Below, in pieces: positions 12,446 to 25,424 of a stretch of DNA of 64,000 nucleotides; position 1 is the stretch's first letter, and every line of letters starts with the position of its first letter. The notes beneath the pieces are model-generated. The model ran no database searches. It was not told where the DNA came from and was given only the letters and a program-made list of their open reading frames with translations. The DNA is from Ahaetulla prasina (Eukaryota > Chordata > Lepidosauria > Squamata > Colubridae), in assembly GCF_028640845.1 (NCBI RefSeq), contig NC_080541.1, positions 36,175,935 through 36,239,934 on the forward strand, given 5' to 3'. A program made the position numbers and the translations under genes.

Positions 12446-13326
12446 CAACAACATATCTGTCAGACCCAAATCCAAAGATGAAATTGCGAGATCCAGTCAA
12501 GTTCAACCCTTTAATGCCTTACATCTAATGCAATAAACTTAACAAACTAAAGCTATAACTTTCTTAACTACTAGATACAGTATATCCTGAGAGATTCTAA
12601 GGTGTGGCTACCCTAAATCTCTTTCCCTGCCCCATCCAGCTTGGGACTAAACAGTCTCTTAAACTGGTCTTCTCTTTAGTAAAAATCTGTGTTGTCAACT
12701 CTTATTCACTGATTCTCCAGGTGCTCATTGCATCACAATTTTTGTCCTGAAAGGACAGAAGAGAATTTCATAGATTGCAAAGTGTTCTATAAACTGAAGG
12801 CTATTAACAAAAAAATAATAATCATTTTTACATTTAACTTTTCTTTCGCCTAGCAAAACAGTTTGAGAATGGTTAGAACACAGGAGCACAACATTCTGAG
12901 AGACTCAGCAAACTTGGAATCATCAAGATTAGCTGATGTCAGAAGATGAGAGACTCTAGCAATTATCCTCGTTGGTCTATTAAATTAATTTATTATGCAG
13001 CAATCTATAATCCGCTAATAAAATGGTATGGTGCAATCCCAGATGCTCACATATGAAGTGATGAGAGATGATAGCCTGTTTTAATCCTGCTGCATTTTAA
13101 TTTTATTGGCAGTTTGGAAATCACACTGAGTAGGCACTTAGTTGTGGCTGGAAGCCAGGCTCTCATTTATGGAATAACCAAATATCTTCAAGAAGATTAA
13201 ATTCCTGTACTAGGAGCTTTACCATTAAATATACATTAAAATATATAATGTATTATGGCAATAATATTTACATGGCTAATTCATATGTGGGATGATTTGC
13301 ACCCAAAATGAGTGCAATAGCCACTC

Positions 13327-13328
<2 letters not shown>
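12446..13328. other. Unassigned DNA
   Basis: No repeat or coding motif recognised. Confidence 0.4.

Positions 13329-13330
<2 letters not shown>

Positions 13331-13364
<34 letters not shown>
13331..13364. repeat. (AC)n microsatellite
   Basis: About 17 uninterrupted AC units. Confidence 0.98.
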
Positions 13365-13366
<2 letters not shown>

Positions 13367-13477
13367 AATGTTGATTCAATGTACAGCTTGTAACTACAAA
13401 GCTCATAGACATATGTTGGACTTTGACCCTGATCTCTAGATCAGAAGTGGGTAATCTGCACCCCATCAGGCTAATAT

Positions 13478-14045
13478 ATTTTCATTTATTTATTTTTATT
13501 TATTTTTCAAATTTATATACCGCCCTATCTCCCTAAGGACTCAGGGCGGTTCACAGGCAGTTAAAATACATATAAATACAGATTAAAAAACAACAATTAA
13601 AAAACTTATTCTATTGCCGAATTTAAAAACAATATAAATAATAAAAAAACCCTTAAAACCAATAACTTTAAAATCTAATCCAGTCCCGCGCAGATGAATA
13701 AGTGTGTTTTAAGTTCGCGAAGAAAGGTTCGGAGGTCCGGAAGTTGACGAAGTCCTGGAGGGAGTTCGTTCCAGAGGGTGGGAGCCCCCACAGAGAAGGC
13801 CCTTCCCCTGGGTGTCGCCAGACGGCACTGCCTAGCTGACGGCACCCTGAGGAGTCCCTCTCTGTGAGAGCGCACGGGTCGGTGAGAGGTATTTGGTAGC
13901 AGTAGGCGGTCCCGTAAATAGCCCGGCCCTATGCCATGGAGCGCTTTAAAGATTGTCACCAACACCTTGAAGCGCACCCGGAAGGCCACAGGTAGCCAGT
14001 GCAGTCTGCGCAGGATAAGTGTAACACGGGATCTACTTGCAGGTG
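13478..14045 (-). pseudogene. CR1-L3-like LINE 3' end with RT C-terminus
   Basis: The minus strand reads LHWLPVAFRVRFKVLVTIFK, then GIGPGYLRDRLLLP, LWNELPPGLRQLPDL and LKTHLFICAGLD in one continuous frame from about 14058 to 13675. This is the C-terminal end of the LINE RT protein with its natural stop. The 3' UTR has the 'GAGTCCTTAGGGAGATAGGG' block and ends in ATAAATAAAAATAAA at about 13480-13510. It lacks all catalytic motifs. It is better preserved than the copy at 1694-2690, which needs a frameshift in the same region. Confidence 0.87.
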
Positions 14046-14059
14046 TACGCCAGATCACA

Positions 14060-14790
14060 CTGTCAGATTTTCAATAGAAGAAGAATCAAATACTGGCAGC
14101 AAAAAAAATTCTTTTCTTTTTTCAGACTTAAGGGTGAACATGGGCTCAGTTTGTTTCCGAAAGAGGATGTCCTCTTCTACATGCTTGTAGAACAGTAAGT
14201 AGTCCCTTGCTACTCTTTACCCCAACAACTCTCCCGACAATGTCAGATCACTGCTTTTCTGATTGATTTGGGGCTTATGGTCATGAGAAATTGATAGGAG
14301 TTCTTACCGTTACCACCCTGAAAAATGCCTTAAAAATCAATCTCCATCAACCAGGTAATATCAAAAAATGGAGTCCACAAAAATACTGGAACTCTATTTC
14401 CATAGGCTATAACAACTGAAGATTGAAAGCCTGATTAGCATTTCCCCTTTCCTGCCTCTTAAACCAAAGTGAGTCAAAGAAGAACAATTTTCAGTTTCTT
14501 TCTCACACTATTTTTTCCCCTAAAGCTAATTTATGTTTTACTAACAGTTGTTTTCAGGGAATAGTGTTGAAAGTATAAATACTACATTGTCCTTACAATC
14601 CCAAAAAATGTACCAAAACTAAAAAAAGTAAAAAATGCTGAGAAATACTGTCTTCAGTCATTCTGTCTAATTATACTGTGCTGGATAGCCTCATGAAATT
14701 TTTTGGAATGGAGCAGAATGATGTTTATCAACTTCTTAAATTCAAAGTACAGGGAAGTGATCATAATTTAAATTAAGACATTAAAACCTG
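14060..14790. other. Unassigned DNA
   Basis: No recognised element. Confidence 0.4.
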
Positions 14791-15295
14791 CCATCCCAAA
14801 GTCCCATACACCCAAGCCAGTCAGTCTTACCAGAGTTCATCTGAAACCTGTTGTCCTCCATACAGATGCCCACGTCATCCAGGCATCATGAAAGAGCAGC
14901 AACAACATAACTTGGGTCACTGAGGATGGAGATGTAAACTTGAGTATCTTCAGGGTATTGATGATACCTTATCTTATGATCTCACCCATCTGTTTCATGT
15001 TGATGTTAAAAAGGAGTGGCGAGAGTACTGAGCCTTTCAGCAAACCCCAGAGGAGTGGCTTTGGACTAGACCTCTCACTTCCTATCAATACCAATTGGAA
15101 CTGGCCTTGTAGAAAAAAGCCAAAGCCAGTGCAAGATTATATAAGTCTGCCCCAGTAAGTTGGATAATATTTGGAAAACCATTCTTTCTGATTTTTAAAC
15201 AATCATATTCCAATATTTGAGGGGATGCCACAAAGAAGAGAGGGTCAAATGTTATCTATATCTAGTCTGCAACTCTGCAACTCTGCAACTCTGTT
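14790..15295 (-). pseudogene. Old CR1-like LINE fragment covering the RT active-site region
   Basis: On the minus strand a degraded reading gives KGSVLSPLLFNINMK (RT motif preceding the active site). After a short gap it reads HQYPEDTQVYISILSDP, where the canonical YADD catalytic box has become YPED. Stops and shifts break the frame. Divergence from the other copies implies an old insertion of a CR1/Jockey-type LINE. I place it by motif only, and no intact open frame covers it. Confidence 0.65.
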
Positions 15296-15299
15296 AATT

Positions 15300-16483
15300 C
15301 TTGTGATTTGTCAGTATCCATGTAAAATATAAAATGAAGCCATCAATTTTGTTGGAGAGAATTGCAAAAGTCAGTATATCTCCACTCAAAAGAAACAGGA
15401 TTTTGAGTTTCCTATGTTCACCTCAATGCAATATATTTTGTCGTTCATCCTGTAGTTTCATATATTTTGTTTAGCCAAAAAAAAATTAAATTCTGGCTTA
15501 GTGCAATGCATAAGCCCTACTTTTAGCCACACATACATTAACTTTGCATAACTATGCACTTTTTTGTGAAAACTGAGGAATTTGGAAAGCATATCTTGCA
15601 TTTGTCCTCTTTGCTTGTAATCATATAAGCTTGCAATTTTTAGTTTGCTCACAGGAAATCTAATTTCCCCTAAGTCCTAATCTACAATGGGATCCCTTCA
15701 ATTTAGGTTAGTTTAAGTAAGAAAGCAAAGGATTGATTGCAGTCTACATAATGGGAAATCCCCTTGTTACTGGCAAATTCAGTGAAATTAATCATTCGTA
15801 GACTTCCTCTGCCCAAAATAAGGTAGAAAACTTCAAAAGATCACTCTGTTTCAAGTTATTTTAGATACTTTTCCTACTGAGCTATTAATCACAAGATCTT
15901 GCCTTGGATACATAGCCTCATTATTCATTGTATACATTAAAAAACCTATTTATCAATCTCAGTACTGTTACCATGAAGAAAGTAATATCTAATGAAAAAA
16001 ACTCACTTTCAGATACCATAATCCCTCAGTATTTGGCACTTTGACCAAGGTAAGCTTGAGGTTTATGAGTCCAACACAACTCTAGAGCATTAATTTAGGA
16101 AATGCTATTGTAAAGGACTGTAGCCTTAATGCCATTTTATCTTGTTATTGAACTTTCAAACACTGCAGTTGATAAGTTCTAATAAAATAGGTTCTAAGAA
16201 AATTTATCTACACAAAATCTGTCTAAGTTTGGCAGATTCTTCTTCTTCTGTTGCTGGGTGAGAAAAGGAAATCTCAGTCCTGGTACATGAGTTTTGGTCT
16301 TAGTAAATGTATCAGTGGAGTCCAATCAATTGTTGACATAATAACCTGTCCAAATGAAAACTGTAGGAAAGTCTGGTAAATAGAGACTCTTGTTTTATTT
16401 CAAACTTCTCAATACAGATTTCTTACATGTACACAACATAATATAAGAAGTTACAATGATTGTGCTTTCCCCACAATTAATTA
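15300..16483. other. Unassigned DNA
   Basis: A small (CTGCAACTC)3 repeat lies just before, at about 15268-15295. Nothing else recognised. Confidence 0.4.
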
Positions 16484-16826
16484 CAAGTAGTCCTTGAGTC
16501 ATGACTTCAATTGAGAATAAAATGTCTATTGCTAAGCAAAGCAGTTATTAAGTGACTTTTGCTTCATTTCATGACATTGTTAAACAATCACCATGGTTAA
16601 CTGAATCATATGGTCATCTGGCTTCTCCATTGACTTCGCTTATCGGAAGATGGCTGGAAATGTTACAAATGGTGAACAGTGCAACTGTCATAAATACATG
16701 CCAGTTACCAAGTGCCCAAATTCTGATCACATAGCCATGGGGATGTTGTAACAGTTGTAAGGGTGAAAACCGGTCATGAGTTTACTTTTTGTCAGCACTG
16801 CTGTAACTTGAGTCAAGGACTACCTG
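16484..16826. mobile_element. Long-TIR TA-type MITE, copy 1
   Basis: The left terminus CAAGTAGTCCTTGAGTCATG and the right terminus GAGTCAAGGACTACCTG form an imperfect inverted repeat. The interior shares ATGGTCATCTGGCTTC-like and CCATGGGGATG phrases with 40273-40617. Left flank ends TA. In the other copy the right flank begins TA, consistent with a TA target. Tc1/mariner-type is inferred. Confidence 0.75.
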
Positions 16827-19800
16827 TCACAATTCTTTGAGAATCAACCGTATTTTTTCTTGATGAATATGTGCCTCATGGCTGCCTCTATGGCTTTGTG
16901 TTGTCATGAAAAACAACAAAAAGCCACAAACCCACCTCTGTCCTGGAGTCACAGCACTAGAAACCACAGCAAGCACATTTCAGAGAGGGAAAATCTCCTC
17001 CATGCCCAACCAGGTTTCAGTGATTTCCTCAGTGAATAGATCAAGTCTGACAGGATTAATGTTTGCAGATTTTCTTTTAAATTATTCATTTAGCCATAAC
17101 CCAAGATGTCTTTCTTAAAATGTACATGTATAGTCTCTTTAGTCACCTTTTATCAGCGCTTATCTATAAAATGTTTTCATGCTAGGCCTCAGGGGAATAT
17201 ATAAGTGAATATGAAATAGGACAACTACCTCAAATAGCATGTATAAAAATCCTCAAAGTCATCAAGATACCTCCTGGCAGGAAGAATAATATTCTTCACC
17301 ATTTATTGATATACTTGACTAAATGGGCTCATCTGTTTTTCATGAATTATTGGATAAGCGTGTACAGACCAAAAGCAGAGGCACTTCAGATTGTATTAAG
17401 AGTAGAGAATTCATTACAAAGGGAAGATACTTGAGCTGCCGAGACCTAATGGAATTTAAAATAGATTATATCAGGATCACTATTATTAGGATCATAGTTT
17501 TGATGAAATCTCCTCCCAAGATGAGGAACAGACACCTGTAGTGGCTCCTTACATAAATGTAATTATTTTTATTAGGTAATCCACAGGCCTTCACTATAAT
17601 ATAGCAAAACAATAAATATTACATGTATAGGCAAGAGCCAGAACTTTTCACAACTCCAAGAACTTCAGTGCCAAAAGTTATATGATTTACAGGGGACTAG
17701 TTTAGTCTTTAACCTCTCTGATGATAGAAAACATTTGTGTAATTGATTTAACTTCAGAGTGAAGAAAGAGAACAAAAGAATTGGATCATCTCTTTGGAAT
17801 AAAACTGTACCCCTAAGTAAGTTGTATGCATATACTGTACTTACTGAAGAAGTAGCAGATTATGTCCTGATTGCTCTATTATTTTTACTTCCTTGAAATT
17901 AAAAAATTATCTTCTTCTTAAGGATTTTTATTAGTAAAATAACACGTGGCTCTTGACAAACTAATGATATGTCATTTTAAGGGGGGGAGTTCAAATTTAT
18001 CATAATTGCTTGAAAGGAAATTCTACTACACTGCCCAGATTTACAATTTCTGTCTCAAGTGGAAAAAGAGAACCATGTGTTATTCAAAAGTCTGCAGTAC
18101 TATGTTCCACTGACCTAATCAGAGGGCTCATTGATCTATATTTAGTCAAACTGTGAAGTTTTAAACTAGACTGATTTCAAAAATAAGATAGTCCCCCCTC
18201 CTGCTAGGTGGATCTATAGGTCCCACCATCCACTCTACTGGCTGTTTTTGGTGGAAGTTGTATATTGATTGTAGCATTCTTAAGGCTTCAGTAGCAATAG
18301 ATAATGTTTGTGAACTGTTGTAGAAGGGCTAAAAACCAATGTTTTCGACATAATTGCATCAATTTTGCAGAACTGCCACAAAAATGTGACAGTTCTGCAA
18401 AACTAAATAGCCTACTCTACGTTCCTGTGATCCCATGAAAATATACTGACAATCTTTATTCCATAAATCCAATTGAACATATATAATTACAAGTGGCGAT
18501 ATTATATACCAGTAAGCAGAAGAAAAAGATCACTAGTAAAAGATAAATAAATATAAAGGTTAAACTAAGTTATGAATAAATATCACTTATTTTTAATCAA
18601 CTTTTTAATATAAAACTTTTGAATAGTAAAAGAATGATTGGTATAACTAATCTCTCTGTTCTGTAATTGGAAGCATGTTTGTAATAAACCTGTATAGAAA
18701 AAGCATCTTTCTTGATGTCCTTCACTAGATTTATCTTTGCTGTACTTTAATATACAGTAAAACCGCTGACCAAGGATGAATAAACTGCTTTAGAAAGCAC
18801 AAGTCAATGAAACATAATGTTCTAGCAAACACAAAAAAATAATAAATCAACTTAGCCAATTGAGGATCTGCAGAAGAAGTAACCTTGCAACTATGAACTG
18901 TGGTAAAAAACACATTCTTGCTTTCCAAACCATAAAGAACACAATGTCAGTGTTATCAATGGAGGAGAGATTGCTCAAGTCATTTCATTGATTCCAATGT
19001 ACAGAGCAAACCTGATTTTTCAGAAATGGTTCATATAATTTCTTTTCCATCACATACCTCATTCGTTCTTTCAATTTAGTGTAATTAAGTTATAAAGAAT
19101 TTTGTGGCAGTTCACCTTATTTTCACTGAAGTTGCAGCATGGATATAACATCCTTAACAGTTATACCACAGTCTGTCACAAAGTAAACAAGTCTAGCCAA
19201 GTTTCACATTTGTGTGTTCTCCAGTCCCTTCTTGTTCCCTGACATGCTACAAGGAAATGAAAATCTATGCTTCCATTTTATTTAACCACTCTTTAGGATT
19301 AAACATTAAACTCTGCTCCCAAATTGAAGTTGATCCTAACTATAAGTTGTTGAAAGAAGATTACTTTATGGATGCAGCTAAGATTAATAAGATAAGCAAA
19401 AGCTAATTAAAAATAGAGACAAATCTGAATGCAGCCAGTGAGATTTTTCTATATTTCTATTTTGCTACATAATTGGAGACAAAGACTTTTATTCCTTGTT
19501 TAGAAAACCTTCTAAAATATTAATTTGGCCTGTTTTTGCCAAATTGCAGCTCGGAACATAACATTTATTTTTAATTGTGCCAATAATGAGTGAAAAAGAA
19601 TATGGTGGATATCCAAGAAAACAAAGAAATGGCTTATTGAACAAATCAACCCACAGTTCTCACTCGAGGCACAAGCAACCTGGCTCATATTACCCTTGTT
19701 TAGACATGTTGCTTGAAGGACTAGTTCTATGGAGAAAGTTCTAATGATGAAAGAAAAGAGAAGAAAAGAAGAAAAGAAAAGGTGAAAGGAGAGAGAAGAA

Positions 19801-20446
19801 AAGAAAAACCAGGAGTAAGGTAGTGATGGATGCACCATTGGAAGATCCAAGAAACCAAGTTAATTCTAATACATTTGCCTATTCAGTGGGTGTTGTTTTT
19901 GTTCATTTAAGATTAAAATGTACATTTAGTTAACATTTTAGGAGGAACTAAGTGATTTAAGCCCTTTTTCTTGGTATGATCCACTGCCATCACTTTATGA
20001 TTACATTTATTGACATATGAAGCAAAGAAAGTTGTTGGAAACTATTTTCCATAACGTTCACTATTTTATATTCTAACATTTAAACTTGAATTAAAATCAA
20101 TGCAGTCAGCCAATTGATGCAGCCCATGACAGAGAAGAACAACTGTTCACAGGAGGAAATATTTTATAACAAACTACCAATTGCATTATGTGGTAAATGC
20201 CAAAGCCAAAAATGAGCAGAGTTATTATGATGGGGTAAGAAAAGGCTTTCTTGAAACAAGTTAAAGAGCAGACTAGTGAAAATCAGTCAAAGTCTGATTC
20301 AGATTCAAGGTCAGGATCAAATAAGTCATTATTCCATTTTAATTTTGATTCAAGATTTAAAGGCAACAATATTTTATTTGAAACCATTCTGCATTTGACA
20401 TTTGGTTCAATAAGAGGTTGAACAATTTCAGCACAGTAGTCTAAAA
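16827..20446. other. Unassigned DNA
   Basis: No element or exon recognised over about 3.6 kb. Short plus-strand frames at 16906-17118 and 17323-17541 lack motifs. A purine-rich run sits at 19745-19815. A compact hairpin at 18363-18402 is listed separately. Confidence 0.45.
18363..18402. repeat. Short hairpin, 18-bp arms
   Basis: TTTTGCAGAACTGCCACA (18363-18380) and TGTGACAGTTCTGCAAAA (18385-18402) are inverted copies with one C/A mismatch and a 4-base loop. Function unknown. Confidence 0.85.
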
Positions 20447-20562
20447 GAGGGGTCTCCAACCTTGGCAACTTTAAGCCTGGAGGACTTCAACTCCCAGAAT
20501 TCCCCAGCCAGCTGGGAGTTGAAGTCCTCCAAGCTTAAAGTTGCCAAGGTTGGAGATCCCTG
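20447..20562. mobile_element. Foldback hAT MITE, 116 bp
   Basis: Two long arms almost cover the element: GGTCTCCAACCTTGGCAACT and its inverted partner AGTTGCCAAGGTTGGAGATC. The 8-bp flanks GTCTAAAA (20439-20446) and GGCTAAAA (20563-20570) match in 7 of 8 positions. A transcript would fold into a long hairpin. Related copies: 32514-32619, 39381-39484, 48515-48654. Confidence 0.88.
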
Positions 20563-20570
20563 GGCTAAAA

Positions 20571-21050
20571 TGAAGGAAGAAGATTCCCATCTCTCTTACT
20601 GTGACTCTTGATAGAATGGAATGAAATTAGCAGAGATAGAATTTCAAAAGAACTCTGGTCCTTTAAGTTCCCCCCAGAAAGTTTCATGAGTTTGTTGTAA
20701 TGGTTTTTTTTTTACTTTAGGAAGAATGAAAAAAACACAAGAACTGCAACCTTCCAGTTACATGCATATACAACAGATGTGCTGAACCCAGTACTGAAAA
20801 TGAGCAATTTCAAATTAATCTATTTAGAAAGAAAGCTTTTGTTAAAGTTCCAAGAATCCTCTAGTTTTTCTGAGCTGGCAGATTTCTGGCATGGTTCATT
20901 GGCAAGATTGGCTTCTTCTAGTAATAACATATTACGTGCTGCTTCTGAAACTTTTTTTTTTTTTTAAAAAGAGGAATGAAAAAATGTAATTATTGTTGTA
21001 AACGTAATACACAATGATATACAATTATATATGGAAATAGTCTTTGAGCA
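20571..21050. other. Unassigned DNA
   Basis: No repeat family recognised apart from T-runs at about 20705 and 20952. Confidence 0.4.
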
Positions 21051-21053
21051 GCA

Positions 21054-21290
21054 TGGTGGCCTAAAGGTAAAGATCCTCAACCCCCACCATACACACACAC
21101 ACTCGGAAGGTTGAGAGTTCAATCCTACGTAGTGACAGATATTTCTCTATCAGGAAACAAAGAAATAATATCTGCTGTGAAATTTGCATAGGCATCAGGA
21201 AGGGAATCTGCACAGTAAATGCTCAGCTCCATTCAGTCACCCCCAACTCCACCCATATAAAAGGGATTAGAGCATCATAAAAAGAAAAAA
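21054..21290 (+). mobile_element. tRNA-derived SINE, third family
   Basis: GCAGCATGGTGGCCTAAAGG is A-box-like and GGTTGAGAGTTCAATCCT is a good B-box. The body includes CATCAGGAAGGGAATCTGC and ends near a poly-A-rich run at 21275-21293. A short AC run is inserted between the boxes. The family differs from the Sauria and CORE-type SINEs of this window. Confidence 0.65.
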
Positions 21291-22243
21291 AAATGGAAAT
21301 AATATTTAAGCAATGAGCAAATTATCTCAGAGGCATTCATATAATTAATAAACCTGAGTCTCTCCTCATTCCCAACATGCAAACAAGCCTAAATAAATTA
21401 GTAACAGAAGACTGAGACATGAACAGCACAAGAAAACTTTAATAAGCAGAGTTAGTAACATTCATTTTGTAAGAGTTGACACTGCTGAGGTCTGAAGCAT
21501 GCGTTCCAAGGCTAAAAATGGCCATTATGTCATTATATCTCATTGTCTTATCTTCTAGGCCATTATCCTACTATGTCAGATATTGTTAATTTAGAAATCA
21601 AGAGGAAGATTAGAGTTTATGTGTGAGAATATATAAAATTCCCTAAAATTGTCCCATCACTGTGGACAATAAACTATTGAATAGGAGGCTTTAATTTTGA
21701 CTATAATTAAGATCCTAATTTTGTCAAAGGCATATCTGTGGGTCTTCTACTAAGTCAAGTTAAGAAGTTGAGGCAAGAATGAGGCACTGGAAAATGGGTG
21801 TTAAAGAACTATGGACAGATGTTTGCAACATTGTACAAGAGGTAGCAACTAAAACCATCACAAAGAAAAAGAAATGCAAGAAAGCAAAATGGCTGTTTGA
21901 GGAAGCTTTACAAATAGCTGAGGAAAGAACGGAAGTGAAAGGCAAGGGAGAAAGAGAAAAATACACCCAATTGAAATGCAGAATTCCAGAGAATAGTTAG
22001 AAGAGATAATAATGCCTTCTTAAATGAACAGTGCAAAGAAATAGAAGAAAACAATAGAATGGGGGCACCAGAGATCTCTTCAAGAAAATTGGAGATATGA
22101 AGGGAAAGTTTCATGCAAAGATGGACATGATAAGGAACAAAATGGCAGGGACCTAACAGAGGCAGAAAAGATTAAGAAGAGGTGGCAAGGTTACACAGAA
22201 TTATTACAAGAACAAGCTTAATGTCCCTGATAACCATGATGGG

Positions 22244-22575
22244 GTGGTCACTGACCTCAAGCCAGATATCCTAGAATGTGAAGTCAAATGGGCCTTAGGA
22301 AGTCTGGGCAACAACAAAGCTAGTGGAGGTGTCAGTATTCCAGCGGAGCTATTCAAAATCTTAAAAGACGATGCAGTAAAAGTGCTACACTCAATTTGCC
22401 AGCAAACTTGGAAAACTAAACAGCGGCCAAAAGATTGGAAAAGGTCAATTTACATTTCAATTTCAAAGAAGGGCATTGCCAAGGAATGTTCAAACTACGC
22501 ACCATTGCACTCATTTCACATGCTAGCAAAGTTATGCTCAAAATCCTACAAGCTAGGCTCCAGCAGTATGTAGAC
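22244..22575 (+). pseudogene. BovB pre-RT/finger segment, separate frame
   Basis: The 109-codon frame contains LECEVKWALGSLGNNKASGG, PAELFKILKDDAVKVLHSIC and RPKDWKRS, which are BovB sequences directly upstream of RT motif A. A shift and stop near 22570-22650 separate it from the following segment. Confidence 0.85.
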
Positions 22576-22648
22576 CAAGAACTACCAGAAGTATAGACAG
22601 GATTTCAAAGAGGCAGAGGAACTAGAGATTGCCAACATATACTGGATT

Positions 22649-23400
22649 ATGGAGAAAGTTAGGGAGTTTCAGAAAAACATCTACTTCTGCTTCATTGACT
22701 ATGCTAAAGCCTTTGATTGTGTGGATCAAAACAAATTGTGGCAAGTTCTTAAAGAGATGGGAGTACCAGACCGTCTTATTTGTCTTTTGAGAAACCTATA
22801 TGCGGGTCAAGAAGCAACAGTGAGAACTGGACACGGAACCACTGATTGGTTCAAAATTGAGAAAGGAGTTCGGCAACGCTGTATACTATCACCCTGCCTA
22901 TTTAACTTATATGCAGAGCACATCATGAGAAAGGTGGGGCTAGATGAATCACAAATTGGAATTAAGATTGCTGGGAGAAATATCAACAACCTCAAATATG
23001 CAGATGATACCATTCTAATGTCAGAAAGTGAAGAGGAACTAAAGAGCCTCTTGATGGGGGTGAAGGAGGAGATTGCAAAAGTTGACTTGAAACTCAACAT
23101 TAAGAAAACTAAGATCATGGCATCTGGCCCTCTCAATTCCTGGCAAATAGATGGAGGGGAAATGGAGGTAGTGACATATTTTTTTTTCCTGGGTTCCAAG
23201 ATTACCACAGATGGAAACTACAGCCAAGAAATTAAAAGACGCTTGCTCCTGGAGAGGAAAGCTAGGGCAAATCTAAACAGCATACTAAAAAACAGAGACA
23301 TCACTCTGCCAACAAAAGTGCGTATAGTCAAGGCTATGGTTTTCCCAGTTGCAATGTGGGGCTGTGAAAGTTGGACCATAAGGAAGCCTGAGCGCTAAAG
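22649..23400 (+). pseudogene. BovB reverse transcriptase segment, open 249 codons
   Basis: The open segment carries RT motif A as CFIDYAKAFD (residues 13-22), the motif before the active site as GVRQRCILSPCLFNLYAEHI (73-92), and the catalytic YADD box (117-120). It continues with LGSKITTDGNYSQEIKRRLL and MWGCESWTIRKPER. The usual glycine of GVRQGC is arginine here (residue 77). The active-site aspartates remain. It sits in a truncated LINE with stops upstream, so it is not a functional gene. The start codon is simply the first Met after the last stop. Confidence 0.9.
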
Positions 23401-23785
23401 AATTGAGGCCTTTGAACTATGGTGCTGGAGAAGACTCCTGCGAGTCCCTTGGACTGCAAGGCAAACAAACAAGTCAGTCCTAGAGGAGATCAACCCTGAC
23501 TGCTCTTTAGAAGGCCAGATCCTGAAGATGAAACTCAAATACTTTGGCCACCTAATGAGAAGAAAGTTCTCACTGGAGAAGAGCCTAATGCTGGAAATGA
23601 TTGAGGGGGAAAAAAGAAGGGGACAACAGAGAATGAAGTGGCTGGATGGAGTCACTGAAGCAGTCGGCATGAGCTTAAATGGACTCCAGAGGATGGTAGA
23701 GGATAGGAAGGCCTGGAGGAACATTGTCCATGGGGTTGCAATGGGTCCGATGCAACTTCCGGACTATCAACAACAACAACATTGT

Positions 23786-24590
23786 CCTTGTATGAGACTG
23801 TATATTGTCCAGTCCAGATGTAAAGCCTGAAATATTGGACAACTATTTACTATATGTCAATATCATCATGTCATTCAGTCTTAGCCATCCACTCAGGTTT
23901 GTCTGTTAAATGGTTACAATGATACAAAGACAAAATATCTACTGACTATCCAAATTGCCTTTGAATTTTTCTGTAGTGATTTGAAACCCCTTATTTTATT
24001 CAGTGTCTCACACTGCTTGCTTATTTCAAATGCTTAATTTGAAGGGATGCTTCAGCCAACTCTCCTTTGATTCCAATAATTTGCTGTTTTGGAAAGCCTA
24101 TTTTCCCTCTTATTCGAGGGAAAAATAGGAATAAATAGATTGTTAATGTTTCCTCTCCTTATCTATTGGGACTGAAGCTTTCTTAACTTATCCACAAGTT
24201 ATCTTAGGTTAATAGTGAGGTCTCTTGAGACAACCTAAACTTCTGTAAGACAAAATATATAAGGACACAGAGCTCAGCCAAACCAGAGAGAGTGTCTGTG
24301 ATTGAACAGAAAGTAACCTTTGTGAACAGATTCACTGATTGTATACTTCATGACTAATGAACAGCTTAATGAAAAAAGTCATCCCTTCATTTGTAAAGAT
24401 GACTAATGAAGGGAGTCCTGCCAGAATGAACAGGAAAATATTCCATTCCAGACCAGTACTAATGCATTAAAGATCGCCATAGAATGGTTAGGATGATATG
24501 AGAAATGAGACCCACTGATCAAAAGCCGAAATGTTCATTCTCATGAATGAAGGTATTCTGGAATATTATTACCAGAAAATAATGTTCTGA
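23786..24590. other. Unassigned DNA
   Basis: No element recognised. Confidence 0.4.
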
Positions 24591-24593
24591 AGA

Positions 24594-24711
24594 AAGAAAG
24601 AAAAGAAAGAAAGAAAGAAGGGAGGGAGGGAGGGAGGGAGGGAGGGAGGGAGGAAGGAAGGAAGGAAGGAAGGAAGGAAGGAAGGAAGGAAGGAAGGAAG
24701 GAAGGAAGGAA
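24594..24711. repeat. Compound purine microsatellite
   Basis: It runs GAAA units, then GGGA units, then a pure GGAA run from about 24652. The apparent proline/serine/leucine-rich minus-strand proteins here are translations of the repeat. Confidence 0.97.
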
Positions 24712-24872
24712 GTCACAACAAAAGTCATAACATTTTACTTCCAAACTAAAAGTAAAATTGTAATAATGTCCCAATTTTGACGTTTCATTGGCCAAGTTCA
24801 GTACATTGTTCTGCTGAAAAGTCTAAGAGAACAAATGACTCATTAATTTAGCTCCTCACTTCACTTTGTATT

Positions 24873-25378
24873 CAGATTTCTTTAATGCACCCGATAATGT
24901 ACCACCAACAACACAACTACCCTTCAAAAAGACCTTGACTTTGTATCCGAATGGTCTAAAACTTGGCAACTCCAAATCTGAACCAGCAAATGCTCAGTCT
25001 TACATATTGGAAAAAAGAACCAAAACATTAAGTACAAGCTTGATAGACATTACCTTACAGATGACCCCCACCCTGTTAAAGACCTTGGAGTTTTAATATC
25101 AAATGATCTAAGCGCCAAAGCCCACTGCAACTACATCACAAAAAAGGCTCTAAGAGTTGTAAATCTAATCTTACTTAATTTCTTTTCCAAAAACACTACA
25201 CTGCTAACCAGAGCATATAAAATATTTGCTAGACCAATTCTTGAATACAGCTCACCTGTTTGGAACCCATACCACATTTCTGATATCAACACAATTGAAC
25301 GTGTCCAGAAATATTTTACAAGAAGAATTCTCTACTCCTCTGAATACAACAAAATACCTTATTATTTTATTTTAATTT

Positions 25379-25424
<46 letters not shown>

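Larger units (their letters stand above)
21720..23785 (+). mobile_element. BovB (RTE clade) LINE, 5'-truncated, about 2 kb
   Basis: This is the largest BovB copy in the window. It begins within the region between endonuclease and reverse transcriptase (WLFEEALQIAEER at about 21891-21929), continues through the RT domain, and ends with the BovB 3' end and an ACAACAACAAC tail. The reading frame is broken several times before 22649, then stays open to 23398. The 3' 350 bp match 12203-12445 (plus) and 57530-57807 (minus). BovB supplies the machinery that Sauria SINEs are thought to borrow. This copy cannot do so itself because the endonuclease is missing. Confidence 0.92.

Noticed and set aside
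22807..23208. 133-residue minus-strand frame
   Set aside because: Antisense of the BovB reverse transcriptase.
24519..24795. Proline/serine/leucine-repeat proteins on the minus strand
   Set aside because: Direct translations of the (GGAA)n/(GGGA)n microsatellite.
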